Positions 52,062-64,000 of a stretch of 64,000 nucleotides of DNA are shown here, piece by piece. The stretch spans positions 6,956,140-7,020,139 of the forward strand of contig JADWOT020000002.1 of assembly GCA_036345935.2 (NCBI GenBank), in the 5' to 3' direction. This DNA is from Taenia hydatigena (Eukaryota; Platyhelminthes; Cestoda; Cyclophyllidea; Taeniidae). Under the pieces are notes generated by a model, which saw only the letters and a list, made by a program, of their open reading frames with translations, had not been told where the DNA came from and searched no databases. A program made the position numbers and the translations under genes. The stretch's first letter is position 1. Every line of letters begins with the position of its first letter.

Positions 52062-52463
52062 GTGAAAGCGTTGGGTGGACACTACGCGAACCAGATTATA
52101 CTGACCGTGGTTTCTATTTCTCGACCTTACTTCCATAGAAGGGAGTATGTGAATTTGTCAGTGAAGATGGTTAATCATGATGGGTTGGTGGCCAACACAT
52201 GGTACAAGGTGCTAATGGACATAGAGGCAGAGCGCAACTCACCACTCAGTCCTATGTGGCTCTTCCCTAAGTGTGAAATCGCCAACAATATAAGGCGCAA
52301 GCCAAACGACATCGCCAACAAAGACATGGGTCACAAGTGCGTATCATGGAGCATTTATAAGAATGGAAACAGGTGCATAGAGTTTCTGACCGTAATATGG
52401 AGCATTGCTTTGTGGTCTGCTGTCAAATGCGTTATTATTAAAATGCACAGAGGAGAGAGCTGA
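52062..52463 (+). other. 133-codon open frame, doubtful
   Basis: The frame follows a region with a good acceptor (tttcctaactttgcag at about 51978) and reads as a mixed, somewhat protein-like sequence ending in a hydrophobic stretch (FLTVIWSIALW) and a stop. No domain is recognised. Frames of this size are expected about once or twice by chance in the window. It ends shortly before compound repeat unit 1. Confidence 0.18.
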
Positions 52464-52729
52464 AACAAAGTGCAACACCTGGCCACGCCTTTTATCTCAA
52501 GTTGAATTTTGTGTCAACAGAGAGCGAGATTTTGCGAGTAGACAGCTTTGAGATGCAAAGTCAGTTCAGAAAACCCGCTGCGAAGCCGAGCGTCCCTGCG
52601 CTACTGATTGGGAGCTATGATTACCTTTATAACTTGTTCAAAACAATAACAAGATCTCGTATTTATACGCAAAAAGTGACCTCTACGTCAGAGGAAACAA
52701 GGCGACAACGCTTAAATTGAAGGATTTCA

Positions 52730-54900
52730 ACAGGACTTGCTATCATGGATGCGCACTTGATACAGTCCCATAGTTGTCGACGGAGTAATATTGGGAATGC
52801 GGAAATAAGAGTAGAAGTGGTGGTTAATTAGCGACACATGCAAATGTAAATTAAAGAAATGGAATTATTATTTGCTGATGGATCCTCAAATTTGACCCGC
52901 TCATATTGACGTTGTTCTATAGAAGTGGACTTTAAATAACAGGAAAGCACGCCTCATTTCACCCTAATTGTGGAATCACCATGCCATTTTGAAATGCAAT
53001 GCAATGGACTTTGATGCTGTAGCATAAAGTGCTCTCCACCAACAGGCGGTCATATTGTTTGGCAAGAGATATTATTTCCTCACTTGTCTTTTGTACTGTC
53101 TTGATGCGTGTCACCATATCATGTGCATTGGGTTGAAATCGGGCAAAGCCACACTTCGGCTATCCAAAAAGTGCCTAACCCTCGAAACCCTACAAAACGA
53201 CATGCAATTTAATGCTTAAACATAAAAGCAGGCGCAGTCGTTAGCTACAGCAATCTGATCCAATTTTTATGGGATTTAAATGCATGGGAGCGCTGTCAAG
53301 TTTGAAGAAGCCAGGTTGCGACAGCGCACTTTCAGGTGGAAGATAAATTATTTCAAATAGGCTTAAAATCTCCCGACATAAGCGAAAACTCCATCCCGTC
53401 CTGCCAATAAAGCCCAGAGAGAAATATGCTACATTCCTGGAAAACGCATTAAAGATTAATGTCTCAAAGACGCCATTAACAAGCAGTGCTGAATTCTACC
53501 ATTTATTTGTATTATCAGCCTCGCACGGGTCTGCTGGTGGTGGTTGTGGGTGTCAGAAATGCCACTGCTTTTAACGCCAATAAGTGTGGTAGGGTATTGT
53601 TTACCTCGTAGATGGTATGCGATAGCCCTGCGGCATTCGTTTCCCTACTTGTATTATCAACTTTGCGTCGGTCTGTAGATGGTGGGCTCAAGTGACATCA
53701 ATGCCACAACTCGTGTATGGCCAATCAGTGTGAAGGAATAATCTTTGCCACACAGATGACATGCTATAGCCATGCAGAATTTCCAAGTTACTTACATCCT
53801 TACACTTACATTGGTCTGTCGATGGTGGGTGTGCCAGCAATGCCTCTACTTGTGTGCTGCCAATTAGCATGGAGTGATGAACTTGAACGCATTGATCGCA
53901 TTTGATGTCTATGCGTTCCAGCCCCAAACTTCTTACCCACCTCTTTTCATTTCGTTTTTTGTCAAATTTTACTAAGATCGGATTCAAATATTTTTCATCA
54001 CTAGATTATCCTCTACCTCTTTGTTTTTGATGCATGATTATGTGCGTAGTTGAATGCTACGTCTGCTTTCCAAATTCACTACGTTCATTGACATACCCGA
54101 ATCCCAGCATTTCCTAATTCTAACCGAGTGTATAATGTAGGCTTTCGGTGTGTTTCGCTTAAGTGCTCGAATTTTGGTGGTTAAATTAATAAGCCATGTA
54201 GCAAATACTGTGAATCATTCTAATAGTCTAGCCAGCATCTCACGAGAACAATAATTCTTAAGCGTACTTACAAAGACTTAACAGCCAAGGTGTGATTTAT
54301 TAAGGCGAACTTCATTTGGATCGGTGACTCACCATGAACACAGTCTACTGACATGCTGTGCGTGTCATTTTTTCTATCAATGCTTTGTTGCGGATTCTCT
54401 ATGCTAAGAGTTTTTAGAATAGAGTACTTCTTGTGTACTGTTGCAGGTCTGCATGCATTTGCCGTTTTCTTAAGTCATAACATATAGATCTCGTGTTGGC
54501 GATCTGACTTCCAACTTTCGCAACCATTAGCACTCAGATGCACGGAGAAGCAATTTGCGACCAAATGTGTCGCGAATTCGCACAATTCGATTTCGGGTCA
54601 GTTAATATGAGCACGTCAATTTACAAAATCGACATCACCTTCAAAGCGTCTTTTTATTGTTTGAAAAGTCATCAGCTCTAATCAAAGGATGCGATGGCAT
54701 TTGAATCTTTCTTATCGCTACTGGTAAAGCTTTCTTTCGATCTTCAAAGCCGAAGTGCTTCCTTGAGAAAAGGACGAAAGACTGCAAACCGCATTTTGGG
54801 CAGTCTGTGCTGCAGTCCCGATCTATCAATGGTTCAAAAAATTCAGGATGTAAAATCGATCAAAACGGGTGTAAAATTAATAGGATTATGAACAGTGCGC
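52730..54900 (+). repeat. compound repeat unit 1 (C-array-B)
   Basis: Three parts recur in the same order at 56110-59400. Part C (52730-53090) matches 56110-56420. Next come tandem monomers at 53520-53870. Then part B (about 54100-54900) matches 55600-56110 and 58930-59380, with shared blocks such as the tccaacttycgcaaycattag stretch and ccttgagaaaaggac. The copies are diverged, but collinear order supports duplication of a unit of about 2-3 kb. No coding gene was recognised. Confidence 0.7.
53520..53870 (-). repeat. three tandem monomers of about 143 bp
   Basis: Monomer starts, marked by the ggtctg...ggtgggtgt motif, lie near 53525, 53668 and 53812. Read on the - strand, two monomers give the Cys-rich motif of the family (CHLCGKDY..TLIGHTRVVAL and CDQCVQVHHSMLIGSTQV). 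A 99-codon - frame (53987-53688) is open through part of this. Confidence 0.75.
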
Positions 54901-55599
54901 ATCAACGGACCAATAGTGCGCATCCGTTCATCTATCATAAGGCAGATGACTGCAAGCACGTGCCGTCATAGCAATATTAGGGAGAGGGCGCCTGCGAAAA
55001 TTTGTAGCGGACATGATCGCGATTGCTATCTGTCAGCGTAGCTTGCTCTTAACTACCGGGAGGGTGTTAAACTCGACTGTTATGTTCTCCCATTTTTACA
55101 ATTTTTTAAACTCGAGGACAAAAGTTCCGCAAATCAAATGCACTTCTGTTCACGACTGGTCTGTTTGTTTGCAAAAACACTGCTAAAATTGCAAAAACTT
55201 GAGGCGTTGGCGGTAACAACGCCACCATTGCACATGTATCCACCCTCGATGCAAATCGTGTGCAGAATGTTTGACTTAATCGCCATTTATCGGATGTGGT
55301 AGCATGCAAGAATTCAAATGTCAAACGCACTTACTGGTAACGAAGGACAGACCTTTAATTCGCTGTCCGCTAAGGGACTGACCCATTCGGTTTTCACTTA
55401 AGTGCGAGGATGAAACTTGGCAAGCTTAAGCAAAATATTAAATGAATCCTGTTAAACAAGCGATGGTGAAACTCAAACCACCGGTACAATTCAGTTTTTC
55501 TTTTCTTGCCTGTAGATATTGTGGTTTGGATGTCCAACTAGATGGCTGCACTCTACAAGTTTCCATTACTTTGGCTAATATCTCAGACGACAGCTCAGG
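54901..55599. other. no gene recognised
   Basis: Non-repetitive DNA between compound units. No gene was supported. Confidence 0.35.
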
Positions 55600-56110
55600 T
55601 GCGCTTGATTAAATGGGCCTCAAGTTGATTGGTCACTCACCAATCACGTTGTTGATCTATGCCATTTTGTGATCTTCCACACCAAGGATGATTTTAACGA
55701 AGTAGTGTTTGCGAACTGCTGCTTCGATCATTGTGATTCCACCTGTATTTGGCGTTCTCTTTGGGATATAGCACTTCATAGATCTCTTGATGGAGACTCC
55801 ACCTCCAACTTCCGCAATCATTAGCATTGGGGTGCACTGATAAGCAGTTTGAGACTATGTGCAACGCAAATTCTTGCGAATGGGCTTCCGATTAGTTATT
55901 GCGAATAAGTCAATATATAAAATCAGCGTCAGTTTTAAAGTGCCCTTCAATGTGTAGAAAGCCCTAATTAGTAAATAAAGCATGCGATGACATTTTACCT
56001 TCCTTACCACTACTAGTCGAGCTTTCCTTGATTCTCCGAACGCAGCACGCGTCCTTGAGAAAAGGACTACAAATAGGGGGCCGCTTCTTAGACAACGTTT
56101 AAAATATAGG
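55600..56110 (+). repeat. part B of a truncated compound unit
   Basis: Matches 54480-54800 and 59090-59350, for example the block from tccacctccaacttcc through gcttgcgatgacatt-like sequence to ccttgagaaaaggac. It directly abuts part C of the next unit at 56110, as expected for tandemly duplicated units. Confidence 0.7.
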
Positions 56111-59100
56111 GGTTCCAAGAGGACTTAAAATCATGGATATGCATTTGTTGCCGCTCCATATTTGTCGACATTGTAACGCGGCAAACGCAGAATCGTTAGC
56201 AGAAATGGAGGTTGACTGACGAGATATATGAATACAAGTCAAAGAAGTGGGAGTACTATCTGCCATTGAGTGCGCAGCGGTAACTCGACCACGTTGGCGC
56301 GGTACTACGCCTTAAATCACCTAATTGACGATTCACCATGCTATTCTAAAATGCACTACAAAGGACTTTGACACTGCGGCATAAATTATCCGCCATCAAC
56401 AGATGCCAACGAAGGTTGGAGAAGAGACAAATGTTCTAATTCGCTTTTACTACCTTAACCATGTTTGGAAGCATAATGAATTTCAGCGAAACTACGCTTG
56501 ATTAATCAAAACAGGTGCCCAACAGGAAAAGCCGCACGTACGAATAAAATCGAATGCACAAGCATGCAAAGTAAGCACATTTTTGGCTGCAGCAATTTAG
56601 TTTCAATTTAGCAGCAATTTAGCGAAGGTGTAGGAACGATGAACGATGCGGCAAATATAAAAACAAACTCTATATTGGTGCATAATCTAGGGCACATTAA
56701 CGAATTCACCTAACAAGGAATGCAGCGTAAGCTAAGAAAATCTACTGCGAATCTGCTTTTCAGTTAATTATAACATATTCACTGCCGAATTCCAGCATAT
56801 ACATGCAGAATAAAAGTGGCGCGAGTCGGTCAGTGGTGGTGAATTTGTCAAAAATGCCGCCTCATTTGTGCCACAAACCAATGTGGAGTGACCAATTTGA
56901 CCGCACAGATGGCAAGTAAGCCACATGCAGGGTTTGCACAAATTACTTTAGCTTTCCAGGTCACCCAGGATGTGAAGATGGAAAAAAAGTGCAAACAAGG
57001 CCGCAAATTGTGTGCTAACAGGTGTTGAGAGACAATCCAGACCACATAGGCGGCATGTCATATAACTGCAGAATTTATCCGTATAATTGCGGCTTAGAAT
57101 ATAGACGTGTCCCTGGGGTAAATGTAAGTGTCAGCAATGTTGAGACATCTATGGTACAAGTCAGAGAAGAGGGACAATCAGTATCGCGTTAATGGTATGT
57201 GATAGAGCTGCAGAATTTATGAACGTAATTGCGATGGCAAACACACACCGGTGTCTTGGTTGTGGGTGTACGAATCAGCAATGCACAACTTGTGCACCAC
57301 TAAAAAGTGTGAAGGAGTGTTCTAAAGCGCACTGATGGCAATTGACAGTGCTGCAGGATTCGCACACGTCTGCCTCTTTCATTTTACGCGGGTTAGCCTG
57401 TAGTGGGAGCAACTATATGAAATGGCACGCCTTGGGTGCCACCAACCAGGGTGGAGAGATGGCTTAAGAGCAGCGTAGTCATGTGAGAGATCTGCAAAAT
57501 TCACTTATATTCTGCGTTCTTAAAATCAAACAGGTATGTCAGAAGTGCAGCCATGCGTAAGCATTGCCACAACTTGTGTGTCAAAAATCAGTGCAGAACG
57601 ATAATCTAGATCATATAAATGGCAAGTTACAGGCGTACAGAATTCACCCATATGCTCTCGGCTTTAAAACACACCAGATGCTAGTAGTGATTGTAAGCTA
57701 TAGCAATGCCACACCCCAAAGATGACATTAAAGACAACTGCAAAATTGACCTATATACATTTGATATCAATCTCATACTGGCCCGTCAGCGGTGGGCGTA
57801 AATGTCTGACATGACACAACTTATTTTCCAATAGTGTGTAGGGATAATTTAGACTCACTTACTAAAATGATAGACAAGTGCAGAATTCACTCATTCACTC
57901 TCGACGTTAAATTCACATCAGAAAGTGGATGGTGAGTGTAAGTGTTAGCAATGCTACAACTAGTGTTCCACCAATCTAGACGCCATAGCTAGCATTTGGG
58001 ACACCTGCAGAATCTACTTATGTGCTTTCGACATCAATCTCATACCGATTGTTCAATGGTGGGTGTCGGTATCAGAAATGTCACTACTTTTGTGCTAACA
58101 ATTAGTGTAGAATGGTAATCTTGACCCCATAGGTAGCATGTGACACCTGCAAAACTAACCCACATATTCTCGCCATCAATATTGCACCGGTCTGTCAGTG
58201 TTGGGTGTAAGACGTAGCGAAGCGAATCTTGTGTGTCACAAATCAGCGTGGAGGGATATTTTAAGGCGCTTAGCTGGCAATCGGTAGAACTGCGGAACTT
58301 ACGCATATTTGCCTCTTCCATTTCACACCGGTCAGTCGGCAGTTTAGTCAGTGCCATCAATCGGTGTGTAGGGTTAATTTATAACACCTTGCAGTTATGT
58401 GAGTGACCTTCAGAAATTACTTACATTCTTGCGTCTTTAACATCACACGGATGTGTCAGTGGTGGGTCAAAGTGTTATCTATGCATTGACTTGTGCGCCT
58501 TTCAACCAATGTGGAGTGATAGCCTAGCCATTTTAATGGCATGCGATTCGCCTTTAGAATTCCTTCACTTAATTTCTTGTTTAAAGTCGCGCTTCCCTGC
58601 TGATTGTGGGAATGCGTGTCAGAATTGCAGCAACTCATGAGCAACCAAGCAGTCTGGTGAATATATGAGATCGCTTAGGTGGCATGTGACATGCCTTCAT
58701 CTTTGCCCTAATTACTCGCATCTACAACCCCGCACCGGTCTGCCAGTGTTGGGTTTAATTGTCAGCAATGACACTTCTTTTGTGATATGCTTGAATATTG
58801 TATCAATTCTTTGATTAGACGGCTCCTCTCTGCAGGCTTCTACTGACACCATTATTTTCTCATGTTTATTACCCTTCTCAAATGTGCCCATCAAGACTTG
58901 ATAGCCCATGTATGTTCCATTAAACTCGACTTAGCGTTTTTGGTGAATCGTCTTAAGCTCGGTTTGCTAGCACAGCCTGTGTCATATTCTCAGTCAATGC
59001 TCTTTATCGAATTTTCCACGCATTCTTTGTAGACTTGCACTTCTCTTATTGCAATGCCGAACCCATTTGGGGTGTAATCTTTCATGGATCCCTTTTTGCT

Positions 59101-59400
59101 GATTTCACCTCCAACTTCCACGCTCATTAGCAACTGGATGCACTGAGAAGCATTTAGAAACTAAATACGGCACGAAGTTTCGTGACTAAATCTATGGTCA
59201 GTTATTGCGAGTGGATCAACTTACAAAATCAGCTTATAAGTGCCTTCAGATGTTCAGAAAGTCATCATTACTAAGTAAGGGATTCGGTGGAATTTGTGCC
59301 TTCTATAAGAAAGATAGCAAAACTTTTTAGAATGCATTTCTGGCACTCACTGTACTGCACTCCGTTTTGACGATGCTTCAAACAATTTGTGGCATTTCTG
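56110..59400 (+). repeat. compound repeat unit 2 (C-array-B)
   Basis: Part C (56110-56420), the expanded tandem array (56740-58790) and part B (about 58800-59400) are in the same order as 52730-54900. The array is much longer here, which accounts for the size difference. Confidence 0.7.
56740..58790 (-). repeat. array of diverged 140-bp monomers
   Basis: About 13 monomers are marked by the recurring ccggtctgtcagtggtgggtgtaag-like motif near 56826, 57105, 57250, 57395, 57530, 57670, 57780, 57910, 58045, 58188, 58330, 58445, 58596 and 58737. Spacing is mostly 130-151 bases. Each monomer also carries caatgccacaacttgtgtg-like and ctgcagaattcactta-like blocks. On the - strand many monomers translate to a shared Cys-rich motif, and one 106-codon frame (58360-58040) spans two monomers. 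Frames are broken between most monomers, so the array is not a working gene as it stands. Confidence 0.85.
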
Positions 59401-59850
59401 ATACTTACACGCGCCACTGAACGATCAGTATGAGATTGATGTCGGAAGCACATGAGTAAATTCTGCAGATGTCCCAAATGCTGTCTATGACGTCTAGATT
59501 AGCCGTCCTTAATGATCGGTGGCACACAAGTTGGAGCATTTTTAACACCTACACCCACCACTCACATACCGATGTGAATTTAATGTCGAGAGTGAATGGA
59601 TGGATTCTGCACCTATCTGCCACTCCAATAATTGGGTCTGAATTATCCGTACCCACTATTGGCAAATAAAGTGTGACATTTTTACACTTACACCCACAAC
59701 TGACGGGTCGGTGTGCCATGCTATACCATCCGCTCGAAAGCTTTGTGACGCTAAGCGCTACTCTTATTGCAACCTGCGCTTTGAATTGATGCTGGCAGTC
59801 CACACCAAACTTTGACTTCACTGGCCCTGTTTGCTGAATCACTCTCTTAT
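59400..59850 (+). repeat. inverted monomers of the 140-bp family
   Basis: Three monomers lie in the opposite orientation to the main array. The stretch 59425-59605 is close to the reverse complement of 57885-58050. The Cys-rich translation would be on the + strand here. Confidence 0.75.
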
Positions 59851-62800
59851 TTGGCTATTTTATTACTGATGACACACCGATGTGCACTAATTGATCGACT
59901 TGATTTTGTTAAAATAGGAAGTCTTTGGCTTTGCCATCTAATACTTAAATCTTGGGCTTTGAGACTGACTGGGTGTACTTTTATTGCTAGCAAAACTTAA
60001 AACAACTAACCTGCTTTTGCTTTACTTCGGGTTTCTTAGATACGTCACTTGACGTTGGTTTTGACGGCATTTGCTGCTTTGCTTGAGGTTATCCTGTTTC
60101 CCCTCACTAAATTCTCAACCAATAGCGGGAAGTGGTGAAGTCTCCTTGCTTACCATGCACCAGAATCCTCCAGACATTAGCGATGTACTCATAATCTATG
60201 ATCCAGACGACAGTAGCAGTGCATACGGACGGCGAAGGCATTAAATCTGAGCCTCTTGACAATCACCTTAAGCGCAGTGTGGCAATAAAGCATATTTCGC
60301 AATGGCATATCATTAAGCGGACGCACTAGTGCAAATTTATGCCGTGACCGTTCTCCATTTTGCGAGATACGAATTTGCATGTTTGAACGTGTGGTTCCCA
60401 TTGCCGATGTGCAAACTAAACGCTTATTAGAGTATGTGCAAAGCCATTTCTCATGCTAAGGAAGAAAACAACATCTTCTTTCCTGGAAGTAAATTTTCGA
60501 TTTATAAAATGTGGGTGTAAACTTGCACTCTAATTATGCGGTTGCACTGACACGCCTCTTAGTGTTAAATGCCTTTAGGTTGGGAATCACATGGCAAGTT
60601 GTGGGGAGGCTTGATTAAAAGTAAAACAACGCACCTCTCACTTTTGGAAAAGCTCTTCCATTTCGTCTCTTGTTTACATCGCTTTCTATTCCCGATTTTG
60701 GAGCCGGGTGGAATATATCTCGCCACAGCCTCGCCACTGTCTTCCAATGATTTTCTCACTTTAGCTCGCATTGCGTGAATAGGTGGCGTCTTCACCTAAA
60801 AATGAGTTGAGAATGATTTTAGTCGTTCTCGTTCTTGCCTAAGCGATCAAAATTTAGGGTTGATAAATGTTTTTTCAAAGAGGATTTTCGCTTAGGTCCT
60901 GAAGTCGAACAACGGGATGAGACATGGCTTTTTGCTTTTAAGCGGTCCTAGGTAAGCTCATTCACGGTGCACAATAATTGAGTCTCTCCTGGACGCCCTC
61001 TTGGTGAAATTGAACACAATTATCAAGCCATCTCCTTTGCCTTCTACGTCGTTGCAAGCAATCACAATTTGTCCTAGATGTTTCACGCGACGCTCTGTCG
61101 CCACTACCAAATTTTTTCAGCGTAAGTTACCTATGCCTCTGCCTTGGATCCGTATGTATCCATTTGCTTAGGATCCGGCTTGAAGCCTTGTCTACACCTG
61201 GTGAGTGTGCGCGACGATAATCACTTTATCTTCCGCTTCTTTTCGCCCAATTTGGCGTTTACCGTGCTAGCACATCTGCTTTGCTTGCGAAGAACCTTTC
61301 TACATTCTGCTATCACTGACAAACTAAGATCGAAGATGATAGGATGAGTTCGCACCTGATGGTCAGGCGAACTCTATGAGGGTAATTGGAATCCTTGAAT
61401 TTCGCATCTTTTATGCGGAACAAATGGAGAAGAACTGTACCATAAATGCTTCCGCTTTCGTGCTTTTGCTGACTAGCATTGACTAAAGGCCACGCTGATA
61501 ACCTCAGAGCTAATGCACTCGGGCAGTAGTTCATCTACTTTAGCATTATGTTCAACTTCGACTTCAGTGAAGGCCAATAAAATAGTATCTTGACAGCGGA
61601 AAACAAAATCAGCCCCAAATAAGACCCATCCTGGACTTTGCCTTTTAGCAGTGGGCTTTGACAAGACTTAGAAGAGGAATATGACAAGGATGAGATAATT
61701 TGCGATGATTTTAACAGAAGAATGGGAAACAACTTTCGGGTTTTGCTTCCAAAGCAACACCACATATGGCCGTGATCCAATCGGAAAGGCTCGTTGCAGA
61801 GATGCTTCGATGCTTGCATGAAGATGGCCATTTGCTTGAATCCGTGGTACAGGCTTGGTCTATGGAGATGCACGCCTAAAGTCGGTTCTATGTTGAACAA
61901 CCTTTCTTAGATATGATTTTGCTACACTTTGTAAATGAAAAATTTGTAAGTCTCTCTTTCATTCCCCATCCTCAGAAGTTTCCTCTCGTTTCCATGCAAA
62001 GTGCATGTAACTGTGCGTTTTTCGCAAATGTTTTTACAACAAGAAAGTCGGTTCATTTCCAGCTTGGAGAGCCGGACTTGTTCATTTGAGCTGGGTGCTC
62101 GAAAAACATCCCGCTGATATAAGTAATTTAGTCCTCACCTTCATCAGCTGCCTCTATTTTATTTATGTGTGTCAGAAAACATCAGAGAATCTTTTCTCGT
62201 ATATGCGTAGTGGTGCCGATTCATTTTCTGTTGTCGAACATTGTCTCCTAGGCTGGACTGACACCATTCTTTCATTCACCTACTGTGTAAGTTTGCCAGT
62301 TGAGTCATTGCCATTAGCCTGCCAATACTTCCAAGGACTTTCTAAGCCTACAACCATTCAGTTTATTTTTTTGCGCAAAATCATAGATACGCAGCTTTTC
62401 TAACGCGACCATCGTGCATAAATTCGCCCAACCGAGAAATGTGTTCGATCACTAGAAATATGTGTTTAATCAGCGTCATTTTAGCATCATAAGTCGTAGG
62501 GCCACCTACAAAGTGAGAAAATGCTTGCGTATAGTGGCCGAACTTTTAAATCGCTCTCGTATTTGGATTGCTTCAGGTCTGTTCATAACAGAATGTCAGA
62601 CACTTTAGTTCGAACTAGAACAGCTGCCAAGTGGAAGGGAGAAGACATTACTGTGCACCGATAAGCGCATGGCATTGGTCAGTGACTCCTAATCGGAGGA
62701 ACTGATGCGAGACTGGATGCAGTCGCAATATTTGACAGTATTGGACCTGCCTCGAATTTGAATCATGTCTTCCAGTGGAGGTGCCATAGTTGAGGCTGAT

Positions 62801-64000
62801 TCCTAAAATTCTTTACAAAACAGGGCAAAGTGTGAAGCTTTATGCAGCGATGGAGACATGAAGAGCTGATGCGATGCGAGGCCACGTGTGCTGTGAAGAA
62901 GTGCAATGACCCGAGCGTATCGTTGTTTTGCAGACGAGAAAATCTTGAGGACATTGCATGATCCGATGAATGAGCTGTTACTCTGACATGCTCAAGTTAA
63001 GACGCAAGCCATGGGAACGTGCGACTGCCCTCTTCATTTGCGCTAGATCGCGGTGACTTATCCCGAGATCGGTGAAGTGAAGTCATGGCTGCATGAACGA
63101 TAAAGTGTGCTCGGCTATGAAGAACGGACTAACTCGCTACCACTTCTTTATTTAAAGTAGATTGCAGAAGAAGGTAGGATTAAGGACCTTCTCTGTGTCA
63201 TCCCCTTTGACAAACAATGGGATCGCATTGCACATCCTGCGTGATTTCGAAACGCAAATGATGGTACATCGCCTTCATTTCGATCGCTTCAACTGACCTG
63301 TTATGATTTCTTTTGTAGCACACTGGTGGGACAGTGAGTCGATGCGTTGCAAACTAGAAAGGGAGATAGACTAGATGTTAACCCTCAACTGTGTCGCAAA
63401 ATTTAGGTGCCATCTGAATTTCACACTAATTGTGCAGTAAAGTGACTGCTAGAAGGAAAGACGGTTTGACAGCTCACGGTACAAGATCATTAAGAACGAG
63501 TCACTACAGGAGGGACCAACGCGATTTTGTTGTTGGGGGTAATGGTCTTGGGTCCTGGAGGTTTGTTTGCTGCATTTGGCGATTATTACACAAAACATAG
63601 TTGGAATAGTGATTTAGATTCATCTAACGTGAAGGGATTGACAAGAGGAGTTAAGAAGGCTCATTTATCTAGTGAGCTCTCGCACGCTGGTCGTCCTTCA
63701 ACGGGTCCCTTTACATAAAGCTTCGAATCAGTTCATGGGGCTGTCGCTAAGATCCCAAGAACATCAATTCGGCACTGCGATCAAGAAATAGACATTCGAC
63801 GGTGCCCTATTCAGTTCATTAAAACGAAAGTTCTTCTGCATCGTTGACAGCAAAAATGAACTTAGTGAAGAACTGAAGCCCGCTAACCACATACATTGTA
63901 CGAAGTTGGTTAAATGCATTATGGAAGAATAATAATTAAATCCTGATTTGGCAAGCACCATTAACTTTAGTGACAAGACTCAGTGTCATCATGATAGCTT
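59851..64000. other. no gene recognised
   Basis: Mostly unassigned. A - frame at 60795-60565 is charged and protein-like (KVRKSLEDSGEAVARY), and + frames at 62086-62403 and 63527-63718 are open, but none has a recognised domain or joins to neighbours. No repeats shared with the rest of the window were noticed. Confidence 0.35.

Noticed and set aside
61680..61740. LINE endonuclease-like EIICDDFNRRMGN string on the + strand
   Set aside because: Recalls the GDFN-R-G motif, but the surrounding frame has stops and no other endonuclease or reverse-transcriptase motif was found nearby.

Overview
The window is nuclear DNA of a multicellular animal. It is moderately AT-rich, has no long uninterrupted reading frames, carries spliced exons with GT-AG borders, and is full of diverged repeats, with one 100-N assembly gap at 30411-30510. 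I cannot name the species. One gene is firmly recognisable from sequence: a spliced E2 ubiquitin-conjugating (UBC-fold) enzyme on the + strand at 29530-30410, cut off by the gap. A second gene, on the - strand at about 50296-46958, carries two exact C2H2 zinc fingers on separate exons. A third - strand gene at about 24236-22076 is supported only by consistent splice phases and protein-like composition. Several single candidate exons are listed with low confidence. Single frames of 60-130 codons are expected by chance here, so length alone was not used as evidence.

Layout. 1-5 kb: one copy of a 1.4 kb dispersed repeat (family R1), then purine- and pyrimidine-rich repeat DNA (family R2). 5-14 kb: mostly unrecognised DNA with weak candidate exons. 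14.5-21 kb: a pyrimidine-rich block, R2 copies, and the left arm of a 3 kb inverted repeat (16527-19585). 19.6-25.8 kb: spacer of that inverted repeat, holding the third gene. 25805-28815: right arm. The inner 1.7 kb of the arms is almost identical. Each arm holds an exact 18-base match to the universal 5' end of eukaryotic 18S rRNA. 29-34 kb: the E2 gene, the gap, an acetyltransferase-like candidate on the opposite strand, and a candidate exon at 33 kb. 34-43 kb: sparse DNA with purine-rich repeats and a duplicated repeat (R3). 43-45 kb: second R1 copy. 47-50.3 kb: zinc-finger gene. 52.7-59.8 kb: a compound repeat landscape built around diverged tandem monomers of about 140 bp. Their reverse strand translates into a repeated Cys-rich motif (C-H-L-C-G ... 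S-T-L-I-G-G-T ... V-A-L-L ... P-T-T-D-R-C). 60-64 kb: nothing recognised.

The genes show no evident functional grouping. The most notable structures are the inverted repeat flanking a gene, the rDNA fragment inside its arms, and the possibly protein-derived tandem array.
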